From Granulicella sp. (lineage in GTDB: Bacteria > Acidobacteriota > Terriglobia > Terriglobales > Acidobacteriaceae), in assembly GCA_025357875.1 (NCBI GenBank), contig JANYLK010000180.1, positions 23,985 through 87,984 of the forward strand: a stretch of 64,000 bases of DNA, in the 5' to 3' direction. How positions within the stretch are numbered: the stretch's first letter is position 1; each line of letters opens with the position of its first letter. Of this stretch, positions 1 through 9,027 are shown piece by piece. The notes beneath the pieces were generated by a model. The model was not told where the DNA came from and did not search any database. It saw only the letters and a list, made by a program, of their open reading frames with translations. The translations under genes and the position numbers were made by a program.

Positions 1-1141
1 CCTCTCCGGCCGCATGACCATCCCTATCCCCAAACTCCGCCGAGAGCCAGGCCGCGAGCACCTCCACCTCACCGGAGCGCGCATCCACAATCTCCGCGGC
101 GTCGACATTGACATCCCCCTCAACCTCCTCTGCTGCGTCACTGGAGTCAGCGGCAGCGGCAAGTCCACACTCATCCACCAGGTCCTTTACCGAGCCCTCA
201 TGCAATCGCTCAACCGCGAACCCGGCGCCTCCGAACCCGAGCCAACCCACCTCTTCCGCGCCCTCTCCGGCACCCAGCACCTCAACGACGTCATCCTCGT
301 CGACCAGTCCCCCATCGGCCGCACACCGCGATCAAATCCAGTTACATATATAAAAGCCTTTGATGAAGTCCGCTCGCTCTTCGCCTCACAACCGGACTCC
401 AAACGCAAAGGCTTCAGTCCTGGCAGTTTTTCCTTCAACGTCCCCGGCGGCCGCTGCGACGTATGCGAGGGCGATGGCACGGTCACCGTAGAAATGCAGT
501 TCCTCGCCGACATCGAACTCCCCTGCGAAGAATGCAACGGAACCCGTTACAAATCCTCCATCCTCGACATCAAATACAAGGGTAAGAACATCCACGACGT
601 TCTCAATATGACCGTCAAGGGAGCCCTCACCTACTTCGCTGGCATTCCCAAGATCGTCGACAAGCTCTACGTCCTCGACGAGGTAGGCCTCGGATACGTT
701 CGCCTAGGCCAGTCCGCCACCACCCTCTCCGGTGGCGAAGCTCAGCGCGTCAAATTAGCCTCCCACCTCGCCACAGCGCGGTCTATCTCCAACCGCAGCA
801 GCTCGGATTCTGCCAGCAGCATCGCAGCCCGCGCGCGCAGCCGCACCCTCTACATCCTCGACGAGCCCACCACCGGCCTTCACTTCGACGACGTCCAAAA
901 ACTCCTCGCAGCCTTCCGCAAACTCATCGAAGGCGGAGGCTCCCTGCTCGTCATCGAACACAACCTCGACGTCATTAAGTCTGCCGACTGGGTCATCGAC
1001 ATGGGACCCGAGGGCGGCAGTGCCGGCGGCGAAATCGTAGCCATCGGCACCCCCGAAGAAATCGCCGCCAACCCCCACTCCCATACCGGCCACTACCTCG
1101 CCAAAGTCCTTGGCCTCACGCCACCAATCACCAATCGCTAA
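1..1141 (+). CDS. uvrA: excinuclease ABC subunit A, C-terminal part (5' end outside window)
   Basis: Frame open to left edge; GVSGSGKSTL Walker A, CxxC...CxxC zinc region (CDVCEGDG...CEECNGTRY), LSGGEAQRVKLA signature, TLYILDEPTTGLHFDD Walker B, VIEHNLDVIKSADWVIDMGPEGG. Confidence 0.97.
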   Translation, partial: LSGRMTIPIPKLRREPGREHLHLTGARIHNLRGVDIDIPLNLLCCVTGVSGSGKSTLIHQVLYRALMQSLNREPGASEPEPTHLFRALSGTQHLNDVILVDQSPIGRTPRSNPVTYIKAFDEVRSLFASQPDSKRKGFSPGSFSFNVPGGRCDVCEGDGTVTVEMQFLADIELPCEECNGTRYKSSILDIKYKGKNIHDVLNMTVKGALTYFAGIPKIVDKLYVLDEVGLGYVRLGQSATTLSGGEAQRVKLASHLATARSISNRSSSDSASSIAARARSRTLYILDEPTTGLHFDDVQKLLAAFRKLIEGGGSLLVIEHNLDVIKSADWVIDMGPEGGSAGGEIVAIGTPEEIAANPHSHTGHYLAKVLGLTPPITNR

Positions 1142-1208
1142 CATCGCGGATCGTCATTCCCTACGGGTCGTCACTCTGAGCGCAGCTCAGAATCTCAATA
1201 GTTGCTTT

Positions 1209-1274
1209 TTTGTTTGTCATTCCGCAACGCTTTGTTTGTCATTCCGCAGCGCTTTGTTTGTCATTCCGCAGCGC
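1209..1274. repeat. three tandem 22-bp repeats TTTGTTTGTCATTCCGCARCGC
   Basis: Read directly: copies at 1209-1230, 1231-1252, 1253-1274, followed by AGCGGAGGAATCTGC. Confidence 0.9.
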
Positions 1275-1336
1275 AGCGGAGGAATCTGCTTTTATTCTCT
1301 CGCTAGTCATCGGCAAATCGGCGCAAATCCTTCTAC

Positions 1337-2814
1337 TCACTTCACCCCCACTGGCTGCAACCAAGCCCCATCTCCCGCCGAATCCCACACCGCCAACCTA
1401 ACCCACTTCTTCCCGGTAGCATCAAACGGAATCCTCAGCGTCTTAGTCCCAAACGCCGTAGTATCGGTCAGCTTAACTATCTTCCGATCGACGGTAGTCC
1501 CATCGCTCCAAACCACCTCCGCAAAATCCAACGGAAACGTGTACTCAATATCCGCCATATAAACGCTTTCGTGCCGGCGCCTTCAATGGCCCAGCTATGA
1601 AAAAAATATCTCCCCGGTAGTTCCAAATAAATTTCCTTCGTGAATCCCCTCCACAATAGGCGCTCAGCTCTCGTTGTAAGTCGGGAGCTTATCCAGCTTC
1701 AAGTAATTAATAGCTAGAAACGGATAAGTATCGTCATCGTGGCCACTTCATATAAGTGTCGCCCTCAGCCAGTATGAACTTCGGCTTCTGAGCCCAGTTA
1801 CTCATCTCGTAATTCCAACCAAAGCACCGTACCTCACACAACCGTTGTGCGAAAGATCAACCGGCAGTGACTCCGACGACCCACCATTAAACCGATCGCT
1901 CAAAAACAAATCCTTATCCTTATACATATCCGGAAACAGAGCCGAGCTCTTCGTCCGCGGATGCGCCACCCACAAAATGCTCTTCGTCTCATCCACAAAC
2001 TTCAGTACGTAATCTGCTGAGTTGAGGTGGTAAACCGTCCCATATCCCGGCACCTCCTCCTCAAACGGCTGCCCCGCATCCCGCGGACCAGAGTGAGTAA
2101 AGTAAGTCGGCTTCGGATTCATCAAATACCAATGCCCGTCGAGAAAAGTATTAGCCTCCTCTTCCGGCATCACTAGAAAATTCTTGTCAGATAGCTTCCG
2201 AGCACCCTCGAAATAGGCCTTCTGCTCCGTCAACCTCTTTGAGATGGTGCGAGATCGCGGGACTTCGGATTTATGTCCGACGCTGGGGTTGTTTGCGCGT
2301 GATTTGCAGTACAAGCATCTGATCTGTAACTCACCGCGGCACATTTTATCTCAGACTCCGTCCGCCCCGGCCCCACCCAGTGGCTCGCATCCGTACCCGG
2401 CACGGCCAGCGGAGCATCCCAGAACACATTCCACTTGTACCGCTCCTCGTTCTCCGGAGTGTCCAGCTTAAGCCGCTTCAAGATATCTAGTTCGGTCTTC
2501 GACATCCGCCGCCGTCCCGTCGTTACCTCGAACTGCGGTGCCAAATTCTTCCCCAGTACCACCCACGCCCCACCCATCTTCCGCGCCGCCAGCTCTGCCA
2601 TCACCGGCTGTCCATCGTGCACAGAAAACTCCCCCCTTAAGCCCTGCTGCCCTTCTCCTTGCCACGTCAGCGTCACTCCACCGTGCGCCGCCACCGCCCG
2701 CACCCCATCCACAGCTTTGTAAGCCTGCATCTTACAGTTCACATCCTGCGCGGCTCCCGCAACGGAAATCATCCCCAAACCCAACACAACCGCGAGCATC
2801 TTCATCTGATCCAT
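1337..2814 (-). pseudogene. decayed exported hypothetical protein (N-term 2814-~2315, central part 2240-1802, C-term 1558-1337)
   Basis: Three minus-strand ORFs in different frames in collinear order; translation of the gap 1800-1560 gives DDTYPFLAINYLKLDKLPTYNES*APIVEGIHEGNLFGTTGEIFF then MADIEYTFPL..., i.e. coding-like with stops and frameshifts. N-terminal signal peptide present. Confidence 0.75.
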
Positions 2815-3093
2815 TTAGTTTTCCCATTTCGCTCCGCCGTTAGTCCCACCCGGCAGACAGGTTCGCAAGCTCTCACGCCGCCCACCGCTGCATGACAGAA
2901 GCAAAATCAACGGACCTCACTACACCACGGCCTGTTATCACGCGAAGCGCAGCCTTGCTCCGCAAATTGATCCCGACTGCAGCACTTCTCGCGGAGCATC
3001 GCGTTTGATACCACTTTTGTGGGAGTGTCGCTGTACCATCTCCAAGCTAATTTAAGTCTGGTAGATCGCGGCGCGCGTACAAGGGGGCTTCCT

Positions 3094-3363
3094 TTGGTAG
3101 AACCGATCCCAACTTTCATTCCGCACGAATCAAATCGATCCCTCCTCGCTGGCCTCTCAGGCGATGAGTCTGGACAGGACCTGATCGAATACGCTTTGCT
3201 TGCGGGTGTCCTCGCCCTCGGTGCAATTGCCAGCACTAGTGACCTTGCCGCTACCGTCGCCAACAACGTGAACAATATCGCCAACGCAGTCACCAACATA
3301 TTTCCAGCAGCGCCGCCCGCCGACGACGATGGAGGCCACGGCGGGGATCACGGCCACGGCTAA
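3094..3363 (+). CDS. Flp/Fap-type pilin-like small protein with Asp/His/Gly-rich tail (TTG start proposed; ORF track starts 3019)
   Basis: GDESGQDLIEYALLAGVLALGAIA resembles the Flp pilin G/xxxxE-Y processing region plus hydrophobic helix; AAGGGGG upstream of TTG at 3094; tail DDDGGHGGDHGHG. Confidence 0.7.
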   Translation: MVEPIPTFIPHESNRSLLAGLSGDESGQDLIEYALLAGVLALGAIASTSDLAATVANNVNNIANAVTNIFPAAPPADDDGGHGGDHGHG

Positions 3364-3429
3364 CACTCCCACCCATGACTTTCGAAATCCCGGTAGCCCC
3401 AAGCCCTTGATATAATCAATGCAAAGACA

Positions 3430-3460
3430 AAGCCCGGCCCCATGCCGGGCCTTAGCTTTT
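3430..3460 (+). terminator. rho-independent terminator-like hairpin
   Basis: AAGCCCGGC-cccat-GCCGGGCTT-like stem followed by AGCTTTT. Confidence 0.6.
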
Positions 3461-3485
3461 AAGCCGCCGCAAGGGTCATCGCACA

Positions 3486-4958
3486 ATGCCACTAGGATCC
3501 ATTTCAGACGTTCACGCGCTCAGGCGAAACTTCTCTCTTTGTTCTGTCTGCACTGTTCGCTGCATCGTCGTCGCGTTCTCGCTTTTTCCAACGGCTCTGC
3601 CCGCCCAGGACTTTTCCCACCCAGACACCCGACCCGACCCGCAAGCAGCCCTAGTCCAGCAAGCCAACGACGCCGTAGCCGCCCGCGACTTCCCCGCCGC
3701 GCTGAAAGTCCTCACCACCCTCAACGCACAGACGCCCAACAATCCTCAAATTCTCTACAACCTCGGCCTCACCCTTGAGGCACTGGCGACCGACGCACTC
3801 CCTCCGTATACCGCTGAAACTAGCCGATCCACCTCGATCGCAGCTACCGGCACGGTACTGACCGCCGAATCCTGCTACCGCGCAGCCATCGCCGCCGACC
3901 CCACGTTCGCCGACTCGCACGTCGCACTCGGCCTTCTGCTCGCGCGCTCCAACCATTCCAGCCAGCCACAACTCGCCGAAGCCCGCACCCAACTCCTGGC
4001 TGCAACCGCGCTCCCCGACGCCGCCCCCACCCTCAAAGCCCACGCCTTTCGCGCTCTCGCCCGCCTCGATCTCCAGGCCGCCCCACCCAATCCCACCGCA
4101 GCCTCCACCGACCTCCTCGCCGCTCTCAAACTCACCGCCGAGCAGCCCGACGACATCCTGCTCTCCGCCCAGATCGCCGAAGCCGCCGCAGACCTTCCCG
4201 CAGCCGAGCAAGCCTATCGACGCTATCTCGCCCTCGCCGACAACGCCACCAACCCGCAGGCTACCGCCGACCTCGCCCACATCCTGCTAGCAGAGCATCA
4301 CCCCGCCGACGCCGAAGCCGTGCTCATCCCCGCCCTCGCCGCAGACCCCACCAATCCCAGCTTCATTGCCCAACTTGCGGAAGCCTACCTCGCCTCGGGC
4401 GACCAAACCAAAATCGCCCAGGCCGTCCCGCTCGTCGAAGCTCTCCACACAAAAATCCCCGCCAACTCCAACATCACACGCATGCTAGCCCGCGTCTACC
4501 TCGAAACCGGCCATCCCGAACAGGCCGACCCACTCTATGCCGCTCTTATCTCCGCCCAGTCCGACCACCCCGATCCGACGCTACTCGACGACCGTGCCGA
4601 GGTTCTCCTCCGCCTCCACCGCCCCGCCGCAGCCGAAAAACTGCTCAAGCAGGCCGTCGCCAACCCCGCCGCCTTTCCCGATCCTCAGGCCTTCGCTGAC
4701 GCGGCTACCCACCTGGCCTTCGCCGCCGCCGAGATTGACGACCCAAGAATTACTTTGCAAGCGTTAGCTCTCCGTGCTACAGTCCAGCAACCTTCACCGT
4801 CGTCTCTCTTCCTTGAGGCAACGGCGAACGACAATTTGCATCAAAATGGCAAGGCTGCCGCACTCTACAAACAGTTTCTCGCAGTGGCCCACGGAACGTT
4901 GCCCGATCAGGAGTTGCAGGCGTCCACCCGTCTCGCCGCCCTCCAACACACGAAGTAA
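3486..4958 (+). CDS. exported TPR-repeat protein
   Basis: Signal-like N-terminus, repeated A-x-x-x-Y/L TPR helices (NNPQILYNLGLTLEALA, AIAADPTFADSHVALGLLLA etc.). Confidence 0.8.
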   Translation: MPLGSISDVHALRRNFSLCSVCTVRCIVVAFSLFPTALPAQDFSHPDTRPDPQAALVQQANDAVAARDFPAALKVLTTLNAQTPNNPQILYNLGLTLEALATDALPPYTAETSRSTSIAATGTVLTAESCYRAAIAADPTFADSHVALGLLLARSNHSSQPQLAEARTQLLAATALPDAAPTLKAHAFRALARLDLQAAPPNPTAASTDLLAALKLTAEQPDDILLSAQIAEAAADLPAAEQAYRRYLALADNATNPQATADLAHILLAEHHPADAEAVLIPALAADPTNPSFIAQLAEAYLASGDQTKIAQAVPLVEALHTKIPANSNITRMLARVYLETGHPEQADPLYAALISAQSDHPDPTLLDDRAEVLLRLHRPAAAEKLLKQAVANPAAFPDPQAFADAATHLAFAAAEIDDPRITLQALALRATVQQPSPSSLFLEATANDNLHQNGKAAALYKQFLAVAHGTLPDQELQASTRLAALQHTK

Positions 4959-4983
4959 GCACGCGATCACCAAGAGGTGACTC

Positions 4984-5487
4984 ATGAGCTCTCCCCTTCG
5001 GCCCCCCGCCCGTCTCACCCAACTCTTCAGCCCGATGCTGCACCTCGCCTGCCTGGGGATTCTCTCCACCCTCTGTATCGCGATCCCCGCCCGCGCCGCA
5101 GCCGACGAGGTCATTCCCAGCCCCGACGTCCTCGCCCAACTTGAGTTGCGCGCCAGCCAGGCCAATCCCCGCGAGCAGTGCTTCCTTTACACCCAACTCA
5201 TCCACACCATGACCCAGAAGGCTGGCCGTGAGATCGCCGACGGCGACACCGAACAAGCCGCCCACACGCTCACCCAGGTTAACCACTACGCCCACCTCAT
5301 CCACGTCAACCTCGCCCACGACGCCAAACGAATTAAAGACGCGGAGCAGTTGATGCATAACACTACTTACCGCCTGGCCCAGGTTCTCCACCTCGTATCC
5401 GGCCAGGACAAAGCCACCGTCCAGGACACCCTCAAGCAGCTCGACCAGGTGAATGACGAACTCCTGGCGCAGGTCTTCACCCACTGA
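4984..5487 (+). CDS. exported all-helical hypothetical protein
   Basis: Signal peptide (LACLGILSTLCIAIPARAAA) and predicted helical body; AGAGGTG-like RBS. Confidence 0.6.
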   Translation: MSSPLRPPARLTQLFSPMLHLACLGILSTLCIAIPARAAADEVIPSPDVLAQLELRASQANPREQCFLYTQLIHTMTQKAGREIADGDTEQAAHTLTQVNHYAHLIHVNLAHDAKRIKDAEQLMHNTTYRLAQVLHLVSGQDKATVQDTLKQLDQVNDELLAQVFTH

Positions 5488-5611
5488 TCGCGAACAGAAT
5501 TGCCCCGCTGAGAAGTGACTTGCCACACCGCCCTCCCCATCTATGTGATCCTTGGCGTAGAATCCGCGTTAGGCCGGTTTCATCCTAAGCGTAAACTCCC
5601 CAATCTCCTTA

Positions 5612-6244
5612 TTGTCATCCGCGAAGGACCCCAGTATTTTGCGACCTATTCCGTCAGCGCGCCGGCATCCTCAGATCTTTCGGAAGAGCGCCTTCGCACT
5701 CATTGCGATCTCCTTGTTTCTCTGCATTCTCACTTGCATCCCAGTCCGCGCCCAGATCCGCGATTCCGCCCTCTCCGAAGCCGAGATAGAAAAAGTCCGC
5801 GAACTCCGCTACTACCCACCCGACTGCGTTCTGCTCTATGCAAAATTCCTGGACCTCCGCACCCAGGAGATCCACGACGTCTACGCCAAGCCCCGCCGCC
5901 CCGGCCGCGAGCAGGATACCCACGACCTACTTGAGCAGTTCACCTCCATCGCCGATGAGCTACTGGACAACCTCGACGACTACGGCCCTCGTCACGTAGA
6001 CATCCGCAAGGCGCTCCCCAAGATCATCGAAGCCACCGACCGCTGGGCCTCTGCCCTCAAGTCCCCGCCGGACAACGAAACCTACGACGTCGCACGCAAG
6101 GTTGCGCTGGAATCTATCCGCGATCTCCGCGAATCCGCAACCGAACTAGCTGCCTCTCAGTCCACCTGGTTTAAAGCCCATCCGCCCTCCAAGCAACCCA
6201 GCCAAAACCCCGACGCAGCCCCACCCATAGACATTCCCCGCTAA
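5612..6244 (+). CDS. exported all-helical hypothetical protein, architecture similar to the preceding gene
   Basis: TTG start, signal peptide (FALIAISLFLCILTCIPVRAQ), pattern P..C.LY...H.L.Q like the 4984 protein. Confidence 0.6.
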   Translation: MSSAKDPSILRPIPSARRHPQIFRKSAFALIAISLFLCILTCIPVRAQIRDSALSEAEIEKVRELRYYPPDCVLLYAKFLDLRTQEIHDVYAKPRRPGREQDTHDLLEQFTSIADELLDNLDDYGPRHVDIRKALPKIIEATDRWASALKSPPDNETYDVARKVALESIRDLRESATELAASQSTWFKAHPPSKQPSQNPDAAPPIDIPR

Positions 6245-6529
6245 CCACAAACGCGATCGCAGAAGCGCCGCACGTGTACAGCTATCCACCAGGGAACACC
6301 TTGCACCACATACAACTCAAGGGCTGGCTAGCCGCGTTTCCCAACTGGAAAATGCAACGTCGCCAGCACCTGACCGTATCAAACATCATCGCTCGCAGTG
6401 CGCGGCCAAAGAACTAAAAGTTAATCTTCCCAGCGAACTGCAGAAAACGTCGCTCGTCGTTCGAGCCGCCGTTGTTTCCAATCCCGCACGAACCGACGCC
6501 AAACCGCTCGTCGGAGCCGAGACCCTGCC

Positions 6530-7345
6530 CTACCACGCATGGAAGAACCCATCCTGCTCCGTCACCCGAACCTCCGCTCCGAACAGCTCGCTCAACACCG
6601 CCCCGGTCAACAGCTTCTCCTTCGCCCCATCCGCCACGATCCGACCTGCCCGCATCAGGATAACGCGCTCAATCTCCGGCAGAATATCCGCAATGTGGTG
6701 TGTGATCAGCAGAATCCCAGTCCCCTGCTGCGCCAAACGCCGCAGCATCCTGCGCAACTCCTGCTGCGCCGCCAGGTCCAGGGCATTCGAAGGCTCATCC
6801 AGCAGCAACATCTGTTCAGTCGCACCAGGATCGGCGCTGGCCGCGGCGCTTGCACCCGAACCCACCAGCGCGCGCCCAATCATCACCCGCCGCTGCTCAC
6901 CCGCCGACATCTCGCCCACTACCTTGTCTCCGATCTCCACCGCGCCGACCAGCTCCAGCACCTCCTCCGCACGAGCCCGCATCCCGTCCGTCACGGTGAG
7001 ATTCGGCCACAGCGTCGAGCTCGAAAAGAATCCCGTCAGCACCGCATCCCGCCCTGTAGTCCGCAGCGTCGCCTTTCCCGGCAACTCAGCCGACACCACA
7101 CCCAGCCGCTTCTTCAGCTCAGTCAAATCCCACCGTTCACGCCCAAAGATGCTTACCCGCGTTCCGTCCACCGCCAACGGATAGCACTCACACGTCATCG
7201 TCTTGATGAGCGTCGATTTGCCGCATCCATTCGGTCCAAGGATGGCAATATGCTCGCCCGCATCCACTTGCAGATTGACATCATGGAGCACAGTTGTCTC
7301 GCCACGCGCCACGTTCACATGCTCCAATTTAATAAAGGAAGACAT
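6530..7345 (-). CDS. ABC transporter ATP-binding protein (ModF/iron-type single ATPase)
   Basis: GPNGCGKSTLIKT, MSAGEQRRVMIGRALV, MLLLDEPSNALDL, LLITHH. Confidence 0.9.
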   Translation of the reverse strand: MSSFIKLEHVNVARGETTVLHDVNLQVDAGEHIAILGPNGCGKSTLIKTMTCECYPLAVDGTRVSIFGRERWDLTELKKRLGVVSAELPGKATLRTTGRDAVLTGFFSSSTLWPNLTVTDGMRARAEEVLELVGAVEIGDKVVGEMSAGEQRRVMIGRALVGSGASAAASADPGATEQMLLLDEPSNALDLAAQQELRRMLRRLAQQGTGILLITHHIADILPEIERVILMRAGRIVADGAKEKLLTGAVLSELFGAEVRVTEQDGFFHAW

Positions 7346-7416
7346 GCCTCAAGAATAGTCGGCCGTGCGCGCCAACGCATCCTTCTATAATCACGATTGG
7401 TCCGAGCCACCAAACA

Positions 7417-9003
7417 ATGCCCTCAGAAGTCAGTCTGACCCAAACAGAACGGCCCGCCTCCTCAAACTTGGCGAGCTTTGTGATTCTGGCTGTTGCCACA
7501 CTCTGGTGCATCTACTGGTTTATCCACGCGCGCGGATATTGGGAAGACGACGCCTATATCCATCTCGAGTTCGCCCGCAGTGTCGCCACCGGCCGCGGCT
7601 TTGCCTTCAACGGCCACGTCGTCGCCGGCGACACCGCGCCGCTCTGGGTTTTGCTCCTCGCCGCAATGCACGTCATCATCCCCGACTGGCTGAGCGCGGG
7701 CAAAGCCCTCACAGTCTGCGGCGCGATCTTCGGACTCGCAGGAATTTACGCCTTCGCCCGCAACCTCGCCGCGCAGCTTCTGCCCACTGCGACACTCTTC
7801 CCAGCCGCGATGATACTGCTCATCGTCGCTAACCCGTACTCCTGCTACTGGCTCTTCTCCGGAATGGAACCCATCACAGCCGCAGGGCTATCCTGCTTCG
7901 CCGTCCTCGCCGCCACCCGCGATCAGCCGACCACGAAGTCATTCCTCACCGCTTGCCTGCTCGCCGGCGTCGCCCCGCTCCTGCGACCGGAGATGATCTT
8001 CCTCACCGCACTACTGGTACTCCCGCTCTTCGCGCAATTCCGCCGCCTTCCCGCTGCATCGGCTCGTCTCCCCATCCTTATCGCTGGCCTGATCCTGCTC
8101 TGCGCGCCGCTCGCACTCTGGTCCATTTACTCGCTCCACGCCTTTGGCCATGTACTCCCCAACACTAACGCCGCGAAGCGCGCAAACCCTGGAGACTCCG
8201 TCGTCCGCCGCCTCGCGTCTGCCTACTCGCTCGGCTTCCCTGTGATTGCCGGCGGATTCTTCGCTGGAATCGCCTGTCTCTTTCTTCGACCACTAACGTT
8301 TCGTCGCTCGATCCAGCACGCAGTTGCCTCAACCTTCGCGGGAGTCTCAGAGCCCTCAACCAGCCTTCCATCCGCAGGCTGGATCTTCATTCTCTGGCCG
8401 TCGATCGCGGCGTTCTTCTACGTGGTCGACCACACCTACGTGCAGACTCGATACATCCTCGTCAGTGCTCCCGGATTGTCCATCGTCATCCTGCTACTCG
8501 CGCTCCAGGCATCCCGATTCGCAGGCCGAGCGGTCTATATTGTTGCGCTCGTTGCAGCGCTTACCGTCAGCATTGTCACGGTCCGGCCCTTTATCCGTAA
8601 CAAAGGAATCTCCTGCCAAGCGACCAAAGAGTTTGCCCTCTTCATTCGAGACCATATTCCGGCCGACGAGCCCGTCGCCGCCTACGCAATAGGCCAAATC
8701 GCCTTCGTCTCCGAACACCCAATCGTCGACACCGGCGGAATCACGCGTCCCGGAGCGATTCCCTACCTCAACTCACCACCTGACCTGTTGCGCTGGGCAC
8801 ACTCGCAGGGCGCACGATACCAAATCACCGACCATCAGCCTGAGCCTGGAGCAACAGTGGCTTACTCCGCCTATATGCCGTTCATCGGATGGACCTTCCA
8901 CACCGCGCGTTACGCCTCGTCCGCGCGAGGCGAAATATGGAAGCTCGCTCCTTCCTCCAACGCGCTCCAGCAGGCGGATGGACCGCGCGCAACACAACCA
9001 TAA
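7417..9003 (+). CDS. polytopic membrane protein, GT-C/GT39-like glycosyltransferase
   Basis: Multiple TM segments; N-terminal WEDDAYIHLEFARSVATGRGFAFN...GDTAPLW typical of GT-C enzymes. Confidence 0.65.
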   Translation: MPSEVSLTQTERPASSNLASFVILAVATLWCIYWFIHARGYWEDDAYIHLEFARSVATGRGFAFNGHVVAGDTAPLWVLLLAAMHVIIPDWLSAGKALTVCGAIFGLAGIYAFARNLAAQLLPTATLFPAAMILLIVANPYSCYWLFSGMEPITAAGLSCFAVLAATRDQPTTKSFLTACLLAGVAPLLRPEMIFLTALLVLPLFAQFRRLPAASARLPILIAGLILLCAPLALWSIYSLHAFGHVLPNTNAAKRANPGDSVVRRLASAYSLGFPVIAGGFFAGIACLFLRPLTFRRSIQHAVASTFAGVSEPSTSLPSAGWIFILWPSIAAFFYVVDHTYVQTRYILVSAPGLSIVILLLALQASRFAGRAVYIVALVAALTVSIVTVRPFIRNKGISCQATKEFALFIRDHIPADEPVAAYAIGQIAFVSEHPIVDTGGITRPGAIPYLNSPPDLLRWAHSQGARYQITDHQPEPGATVAYSAYMPFIGWTFHTARYASSARGEIWKLAPSSNALQQADGPRATQP

Positions 9004-9027
9004 TCTTTCGGCCACCGAATCGACCCC

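Noticed and set aside
6539-7390. 283-aa plus-strand ORF
   Set aside because: Antisense to the well-supported ABC ATPase; His/Arg/Gln-rich.
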